This document shows positions 42,527 through 46,556 of a DNA stretch of 46,556 nt, piece after piece. The notes beneath the pieces are model-generated. The model saw nothing but the letters and a program-made list of their open reading frames with translations. It had not been told where the DNA came from and ran no database searches. Numbering within the stretch: the stretch's first letter is position 1; each line of letters begins with the position of its first letter. Source of the stretch: an uncultured Caryophanales bacterium. Its GTDB lineage: Bacteria > Bacillota_I > Bacilli_A > RF39 > UBA660. The stretch is from the NCBI GenBank assembly GCA_947164795.1, contig CAMUXV010000005.1, positions 1 to 46,556 of the forward strand, written 5' to 3'. A program made the position numbers and the translations under genes.

Positions 42527-42967
42527 ATGGAAATATTAAATAGAAAAGCGAGATATGATTATGAAATAGAAGATGAGTATGAAGCAGGTATAGTCCTTAC
42601 TGGTACAGAAATTAAAAGTATTAGACAAGGAAAGGCTAATATTAAAGATAGTTATGCTATTATTAAGAATAATGAAGCATATTTATTAAATACTCATATA
42701 TCAGAATATACTGAAGGTAATAGATTTAATCATGATGAAACGAGAACTAGAAAACTACTTTTACATAAAAAAGAAATATATAAATTAAGAGATAAATTAG
42801 AGATAGATGGTTATACTTTAGTACCTTTAAAAATATATTTTGTAAAAGGAAGAGCTAAAGTCTTAATTGGAGTAGCTAAAGGTAAAAAGAATTATAATAA
42901 AAAAGAGACAATCAAAGAAAGAGATATCAAAAGAGAACAAGATAGGTATATGAAATATAATGGATAA
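42527..42967 (+). CDS. smpB: SsrA-binding protein SmpB
   Basis: This 146-residue protein binds tmRNA and delivers it to stalled ribosomes. The signature [40 protein letters not shown] and [20 protein letters not shown] are all present, with a basic C-terminal tail. The family usually ends near 150-160. SD AGAAGGGAT. Its position after the two RNase R genes fits the known SmpB-RNase R partnership. The next gene overlaps its end by 8 bases. Confidence 0.95.
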   Translation: MEILNRKARYDYEIEDEYEAGIVLTGTEIKSIRQGKANIKDSYAIIKNNEAYLLNTHISEYTEGNRFNHDETRTRKLLLHKKEIYKLRDKLEIDGYTLVPLKIYFVKGRAKVLIGVAKGKKNYNKKETIKERDIKREQDRYMKYNG

Positions 42968-43256
42968 TATTATAGAGAAAACAAAAAAATTAATAAATGC
43001 TCTAGATAGTAGTGAATTAATGAGTAATCTAGAATATTATAAAGAAAGAGTAGTACTAAATAAAAATATATTAGAATTAATAAATAAATATAATAATTCT
43101 AATGATAATTATGAAAAGATATCTCTAAAACAAGAAATATATAAAGATAATAATTATAAAGAATATATGAAATATTATAATGAATTATTCTTTTATATAT
43201 TAAAAATAAATAGAAAATTCAAAGAATATACCTTAGATAGAAGGTGTCATAGATGA
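42960..43256 (+). CDS. YlbF/YmcA-family protein
   Basis: This 98-residue all-helical protein has the YlbF/YmcA (Com_YlbF) pattern: [20 protein letters not shown], a middle [12 protein letters not shown] helix and [20 protein letters not shown] at the end. In B. subtilis YlbF, YmcA and YaaT form an Fe-S complex that controls RNase Y and competence or sporulation. The order ylbF then rsmD (ylbH) is the same as in B. subtilis, with only ylbG missing between. It overlaps smpB by 8 bases and rsmD by 4 (ATGA), so it is tightly coupled. The sequence itself is low-complexity, so synteny carries much of the call. Confidence 0.65.
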   Translation: MDNIIEKTKKLINALDSSELMSNLEYYKERVVLNKNILELINKYNNSNDNYEKISLKQEIYKDNNYKEYMKYYNELFFYILKINRKFKEYTLDRRCHR

Positions 43257-43807
43257 GAGTAATAAGTGGTTATCTAAAAGGTAAAAATATTGAAGGATAT
43301 AATACTCCAGGTACTAGACCTACGATGGATCGAGTAAAAGAAAGCATATTTGCTTCGATTCAAGATTTTATAGATAATGCTACTGTATTAGACCTATTTT
43401 GTGGTAGTGGTTCTTTAGGCATTGAAGCATTATCTATGTCTGCTAATAGTTGTTACTTTGTCGATAATGGTAAAGAAATATTAAATTATTTAAATAAAAA
43501 TATAACTAATCTAAATATAAAAGATAAATCTATTGTTATTAATAAGGATTATAGAGATGCACTATTATATTTTAATAATAATAATATTAAATTTAATATA
43601 ATATTAGTAGATGCCCCATATAAATTAAAAGTAATGGAAGAAGTAATAGAATTAGTTAATGCTTATAATCTTCTATTAGATAATGGAATATTAGTACTAG
43701 AGTATAGCTTTGATAAATTAAAAGATAAATATAATAATCTAATACTTTACAAAAATAAAAAATATGGTGACAAATATGTAAACATTTACAAAAAGATAGT
43801 TGACTAA
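43253..43807 (+). CDS. rsmD: 16S rRNA (guanine(966)-N(2))-methyltransferase RsmD
   Basis: This 184-residue protein methylates G966 of 16S rRNA with SAM. It has [26 protein letters not shown], the SAM motif VLDLFCGSGSLGIEALS, and the catalytic motif near residue 122. In place of the usual D-P-P-Y this motif reads DAPY (Pro to Ala), an unusual but small change next to the catalytic face. The start overlaps the preceding gene by ATGA. SD AAGGTG. It ends in a strong terminator. Confidence 0.92.
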   Translation: MRVISGYLKGKNIEGYNTPGTRPTMDRVKESIFASIQDFIDNATVLDLFCGSGSLGIEALSMSANSCYFVDNGKEILNYLNKNITNLNIKDKSIVINKDYRDALLYFNNNNIKFNIILVDAPYKLKVMEEVIELVNAYNLLLDNGILVLEYSFDKLKDKYNNLILYKNKKYGDKYVNIYKKIVD

Positions 43808-43820
43808 CTATCTTTTTTTT
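43792..43820 (+). terminator. rsmD terminator
   Basis: AAAGATAGTT (43792-43801) / AACTATCTTT (43806-43815), loop GACT, then T5. The stop codon is in the loop. Confidence 0.9.
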
Positions 43821-43861
43821 GCTACAATTAATTTGTAATAAAAATAAAGGAGGAATGAAAA

Positions 43862-44353
43862 ATGAAAAAATTAAATAGGAAAGGATTTACTTTAATAGAG
43901 TTATTAGCAGTTATAGTAATATTAGCTATCGTATTAGTAGTTACTATACCATCAGTAATAAGATCTATGGATAAGGCAAGGGATAGCCAACTTCAGAATG
44001 CAACAGATTCAGTTGCTGAATGGTTCCAAAAACAATATGAATTACAAGAATTAAGCTCTGTTTCAGGAGGCGCTGAAGCTGCATATACTACTTTTATGAC
44101 TGGAAAAAATTGGATTTTAAATGGTACTATTCAAGAAATAAATTTAAGCGGAGCTGATGGAGATGCTGTATTGAAGGCTGCTGGTATTGGCGGTGGTAGT
44201 GCCGATGTTACTGGAAAAGTATATTTGAAAGATACTACAAGTAAAAAAGTATGTGTCAAATTATCTCCATATACTAGTAATGATACAAATCCTAATCCTA
44301 AACCTAGTGATAAATTTAAAGGCGTTTCAGAAAAAACAAGTTCTGGTTGTTAA
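43862..44353 (+). CDS. Type IV prepilin (major pilin-like, copy 1)
   Basis: This 163-residue protein has the leader MKKLNRKG|FTLIELLAVIVILAIVLV, a perfect prepilin signal with Glu5. A long helix follows (PSVIRSMDKARDSQLQNATD), then a variable Gly/Ala/Ser-rich globular part and a C-terminal Cys pair (VCVKL, SSGC at the very end) that could close a disulfide loop as in major pilins. SD AAAGGAGG is optimal, suggesting high translation. Its first 60 or so residues are nearly the same as those of the next gene. No assembly ATPase or prepilin peptidase is nearby, so the machinery is elsewhere. Confidence 0.9.
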   Translation: MKKLNRKGFTLIELLAVIVILAIVLVVTIPSVIRSMDKARDSQLQNATDSVAEWFQKQYELQELSSVSGGAEAAYTTFMTGKNWILNGTIQEINLSGADGDAVLKAAGIGGGSADVTGKVYLKDTTSKKVCVKLSPYTSNDTNPNPKPSDKFKGVSEKTSSGC

Positions 44354-44366
44354 TATTTAATATTTT

Positions 44367-44389
44367 AAAGCGAGAAATCGCTTTTTACT
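44367..44389 (+). terminator. Hairpin between the twin pilins (attenuator)
   Basis: AAAGCGA (44367-44373) / TCGCTTT (44378-44384) with GAAA tetraloop, then TTAC. The short T tract suggests partial termination, so copy 2 would be made at a lower level. Confidence 0.7.
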
Positions 44390-44407
44390 TTAGAGGAGAT
44401 GTATAAT

Positions 44408-45055
44408 ATGAAAAAATTAAATAGAAAAGGATTTACATTAATAGAGCTATTAGCAGTTATTGTAATACTTGCTATTGTGCTTGTGGTTACGATACCATCT
44501 GTTATTAGTTCTATGAATAGTGCAAGGGAGAATCAACTTCAAAATGCTGTCGATACTGTATCTGAATGGTTTACTAAGCAATATGAACAAGCAAAACTTG
44601 GAGTTGAAGTTGATGATAGATATAGTGCAATTCTTGATGTTATAAATAAACCTATTTTTAATTATTTGGAAAGGCTTTCTACAAATAGTAATGATGCGAC
44701 TCTTAAATCTCATGCTAATTCATTTTTTGGTTATTATAGTTATAACAAGGTTGCTTCTCATAATCTTAAATATAATATTTCAGAACAATCAATAGCATTA
44801 CTAGGTGCAGCGGGGATTTCAAATGTGGAAGACAATATATGTACAGAAAATAATGGCAATGATACTAATTGTTCTACGGATACTTTTGCACATTATAGTG
44901 GTTTTCAGTTACAAGGAAATAGAATATGCGTTCAGCTTTGTGCAAAAGAAGGAGGAAGCTTTTGGTCAACTAATACTGGCGCTGAGCATTGTAAGTTAAC
45001 TACAGGATGTTCTGCTGATAGCTTTAATTTAAGCGATTGGCAAATGGAATCGTAA
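44408..45055 (+). CDS. Type IV prepilin (copy 2, larger)
   Basis: This 215-residue protein has a leader identical to that of copy 1 (MKKLNRKG|FTLIELLAVI), followed by the paralogous helix IPSVISSMNSARENQLQNAV. The C-terminal domain is different and longer, with six Cys (NICTE, TNCST, RICVQLC, HCKLTTGC). ATG 44408 is chosen because AGAGGAG (44392-44398) is 9 bases upstream; an earlier ATG at 44399 touches the SD. It appears to have arisen by duplication of the pilin head joined to a new tail. Expression probably depends on read-through of the hairpin after copy 1. Confidence 0.88.
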   Translation: MKKLNRKGFTLIELLAVIVILAIVLVVTIPSVISSMNSARENQLQNAVDTVSEWFTKQYEQAKLGVEVDDRYSAILDVINKPIFNYLERLSTNSNDATLKSHANSFFGYYSYNKVASHNLKYNISEQSIALLGAAGISNVEDNICTENNGNDTNCSTDTFAHYSGFQLQGNRICVQLCAKEGGSFWSTNTGAEHCKLTTGCSADSFNLSDWQMES

Positions 45056-45064
45056 ATTTTTAAT

Positions 45065-45095
45065 AGCAATACATTTTTGTATTGCTTTTTTTCTT
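45065..45095 (+). terminator. Terminator of the twin pilin unit
   Basis: AGCAATACA (45065-45073) / TGTATTGCT (45078-45086), loop TTTT, then T6. Confidence 0.9.
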
Positions 45096-45135
45096 TTAGA
45101 TTTTGTGATACAATTATAATGAAAGAAGTGAGGAT

Positions 45136-46035
45136 ATGGAATTAATTATTGGAAGTCATGTATCATATAAAGCAAGTGATCAGTTATTAGGAAGTGTTAA
45201 GGAGGCTCTTAGTTATGGAGCTAATACTTTTATGTTTTATACAGGAGCTCCTCAGAATACAATGAGAGGAAGTATTGATATAAGACTTAGAGATGAGGCT
45301 TTTAGTTTGATGAAAGATAATGGTATTGATATTAATAAAGTTATAGTTCATGCTCCATATATAGTAAATTTAGCCAATATACAAAATTATGATTTTTCTG
45401 TTTCTTTTTTAAGGAAAGAAATTGAAAGATGTAATATACTTGGTATTAAATATATGGTATTACATCCTGGATCAGCGGTTAACTCATCTCGTGAAGAAGC
45501 ACTTAATAATATTAGTGATGGCCTTAATTTAGTTCTTAATAATAATTGTGATGTTAAAATTTTACTAGAAACTATGGCTGGTAAAGGTAATGAGGTTGGT
45601 AAATCTTTTGATGAATTAAAAACTATTATTGATAATGTTAAATATAAAGATAAAATAGGTGTGTGCCTTGATACTTGTCATTTAAATGATGCTGGGTACG
45701 ATATTAGTGATTTTGATAATGTATTAGAAGAATTTGATAATAAGATTGGTATTAAATATATTGGTTGTGTTCATATTAATGATAGTAAAAATATACTTGG
45801 TAGTCATAAGGATAGGCATGAGAATATTGGACTTGGTACCATTGGATTTGATAATTTGATTAATGTTATATATAATGAAAAGTTAAAGAGTATTCCTAAG
45901 ATATTAGAAACTCCATATGTAACTAAAAATGATTCTTCTAAAGAAAGGGAATATCCTCCATATAAGAATGAAATAGAAATGATTAAAAATAAAGTATTTG
46001 ATAATGATTTAATTAAAAGAGTACGAGGTAATTAG
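45136..46035 (+). CDS. nfo: Endonuclease IV
   Basis: This 299-residue TIM-barrel AP endonuclease repairs abasic sites. Zinc-ligand motifs are all visible: IIGSHVSYKA, VIVHAPYIVNLAN, MVLHPGSAV, LLETMAGKGNEVG, VCLDTCHLNDAGYDI, VHINDSKNILGSHKDRHENIG, and ILETP near the end. The length is normal. SD AAGTGAGG. In B. subtilis nfo (yqfS) is followed by yqfT (DUF2624); here the DUF2624-like gene is also next but on the opposite strand. Confidence 0.95.
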   Translation: MELIIGSHVSYKASDQLLGSVKEALSYGANTFMFYTGAPQNTMRGSIDIRLRDEAFSLMKDNGIDINKVIVHAPYIVNLANIQNYDFSVSFLRKEIERCNILGIKYMVLHPGSAVNSSREEALNNISDGLNLVLNNNCDVKILLETMAGKGNEVGKSFDELKTIIDNVKYKDKIGVCLDTCHLNDAGYDISDFDNVLEEFDNKIGIKYIGCVHINDSKNILGSHKDRHENIGLGTIGFDNLINVIYNEKLKSIPKILETPYVTKNDSSKEREYPPYKNEIEMIKNKVFDNDLIKRVRGN

Positions 46036-46052
46036 TTATCTCGTACTTTCTT
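46021..46052. terminator. Bidirectional terminator with stop codons in the loop
   Basis: GTACGAGGTAA (46021-46031) pairs with TTATCTCGTAC (46036-46046), with one G-T pair and loop TTAG. The loop holds the nfo stop (TAG) and part of the reverse gene's stop. Confidence 0.8.
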
Positions 46053-46313
46053 CATAAATAAGTCTATTTTATCTTTAAATTTTATATAGAGATTTTCTAT
46101 TTTATTATAAGTAAGATCACTTACTTTTTCTTTTATTTCTAATAGTATTTGTTTGGGATTACCATATAAAATGGTTCTATAATTGTTTTTAATATAAGTA
46201 AATATAGTATCTAGTTCATCATCATTTAATATTATTCCTTGTTTTAAAGCAAATTTATTTACATCTTCTTTTTTCATTCTATTTACATATTCTTCAATTA
46301 AATAAAAATTCAT
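46032..46313 (-). CDS. DUF2624-like small protein
   Basis: This 93-residue helical, charged protein has the pattern of DUF2624 (YqfT): an N-terminal helix YLIEEYVNRMKKEDVNKFAL, GIILNDDELDTIFTYIKNN, NPKQILLEIKEKVS and a closing helix. Function is unknown. The call is supported by position next to nfo as in B. subtilis, though inverted here. SD TAGGTGA on the minus strand. The two genes overlap by 4 bases at their stops. Confidence 0.6.
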   Translation of the reverse strand: MNFYLIEEYVNRMKKEDVNKFALKQGIILNDDELDTIFTYIKNNYRTILYGNPKQILLEIKEKVSDLTYNKIENLYIKFKDKIDLFMKKVRDN

Positions 46314-46353
46314 TTTTTCACCTAATAAAGTCTATGTATATTTTATTTGTTTA

Positions 46354-46362
46354 TGATATAAT
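46354..46362 (+). promoter_or_regulatory. Extended -10 promoter of the last gene
   Basis: TGATATAAT (TGnTATAAT class), 16 bases before the ATG at 46378. Confidence 0.5.
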
Positions 46363-46377
46363 AATTAAAGAGGGAAT

Positions 46378-46556
46378 ATGAAAAAAAGGAAAAATATAAA
46401 GAAAAATAAATTATTAGAAATAAAGAAAAATAAAGGAACTATTAATAAAAAAAAGAAGGTAAATAATATTAATTTGTTTGAAATGATTGATAAGAGATAT
46501 AAATTTATTATTGTTACTATTATTTTATTTTATATTATAATATGCTGTAGATTATT
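46378..46556 (+). CDS. Start of a membrane protein, possibly class B PBP (cut by window end)
   Basis: The first 59 codons are present. A very Lys/Asn-rich cytoplasmic tail (residues 1-42) is followed by one hydrophobic helix starting KFIIVTIILFYIIICCRL, and the window ends. A basic tail followed by an anchor that ends in an R-L pair is typical of class B penicillin-binding proteins (PBP2/FtsI), so that is a weak guess. SD AGAGGGAAT supports the start. The rest lies outside. Confidence 0.5.
   Translation, partial: MKKRKNIKKNKLLEIKKNKGTINKKKKVNNINLFEMIDKRYKFIIVTIILFYIIICCRL

Noticed and set aside
44450-44713. Minus-strand frame inside pilin copy 2
   Set aside because: It is the antisense shadow of a well-supported prepilin, with no SD and no recognisable protein features.
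1-46556. Use of UGA as tryptophan (Mollicutes code)
   Set aside because: rsmH and the PBP end naturally at TGA and all family-conserved Trp positions examined are TGG.
1-46556. tRNA genes, CRISPR arrays or complete insertion sequences
   Set aside because: Intergenic spaces are short, and none shows a cloverleaf, regularly spaced repeats, a transposase frame or terminal inverted repeats by eye.

Overview
The window comes from a very AT-rich, low-GC Gram-positive bacterium. TGA is used as a stop (rsmH and the PBP end in TGA) and tryptophan is TGG, so this is the standard bacterial code and not the Mollicutes code. Cell-wall genes (mraZ-rsmH-ftsL-PBP, a FemX-type ligase, a polysaccharide deacetylase), Bacillus-like gene pairs (sirA-yneF, ylbF-rsmD, nfo-DUF2624) and homologues of SpoIIIAH and GerE point to a walled member of the Bacilli, probably an uncultured gut lineage related to Erysipelotrichales/RF39-type organisms. 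The lineage is inference.

Layout. 1-2.5 kb is an accessory patch: two adjacent double-glycine-leader peptides resembling a two-peptide (class IIb) bacteriocin, a hairpin terminator, a headless ComEC-like metallo-beta-lactamase gene, dinD, a GNAT acetyltransferase, and a decayed second copy of the MBL fragment. 2.5-5.5 kb: rpsU, yqeY and topA. 5.5-10.8 kb: an unknown acidic protein, then a shortened dcw cluster (mraZ with a three-repeat MraZ operator, rsmH, ftsL, a PASTA-PBP, a 34-residue membrane peptide). 11-20.9 kb: smc, a reverse-strand femX-like gene, phosphoketolase with two small genes, a reverse-strand rluD-family gene, a transglutaminase-like protein, and sirA-yneF. 21-24.2 kb: an ORF6N gene broken by a nonsense codon and two poorly characterised genes. 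24.3-33 kb: priA, a 1117-residue prepilin-headed repeat protein, a SpoIIIAH-like protein, gerE, and a PASTA-deacetylase/prepilin operon. 33-37 kb: sepF, divIVA, vanZ-like, ybeY, cdd, a short proS and secG. 37-43.8 kb: two tandem RNase R-type genes, capA-like, smpB, ylbF-like and rsmD. 43.8-46.5 kb: twin type IV prepilins, nfo, a reverse-strand DUF2624-like gene and the start of a probable class B PBP.

Two themes stand out. The first is secreted or surface products: the bacteriocin-like pair and five prepilin-type proteins, two of which carry InlB-type repeats. No pilus ATPase, platform protein, prepilin peptidase or bacteriocin transporter lies in the window. The second is sporulation-type genes (sirA, spoIIIAH-like, gerE), with gerE preceded by long inverted-repeat arms, one of which covers its ribosome binding site. 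Transcription units are compact, mostly closed by clear hairpin-T terminators, and many start at promoters close to TTGACA-N17-TATAAT. No rRNA, tRNA, CRISPR array or intact insertion sequence was seen.
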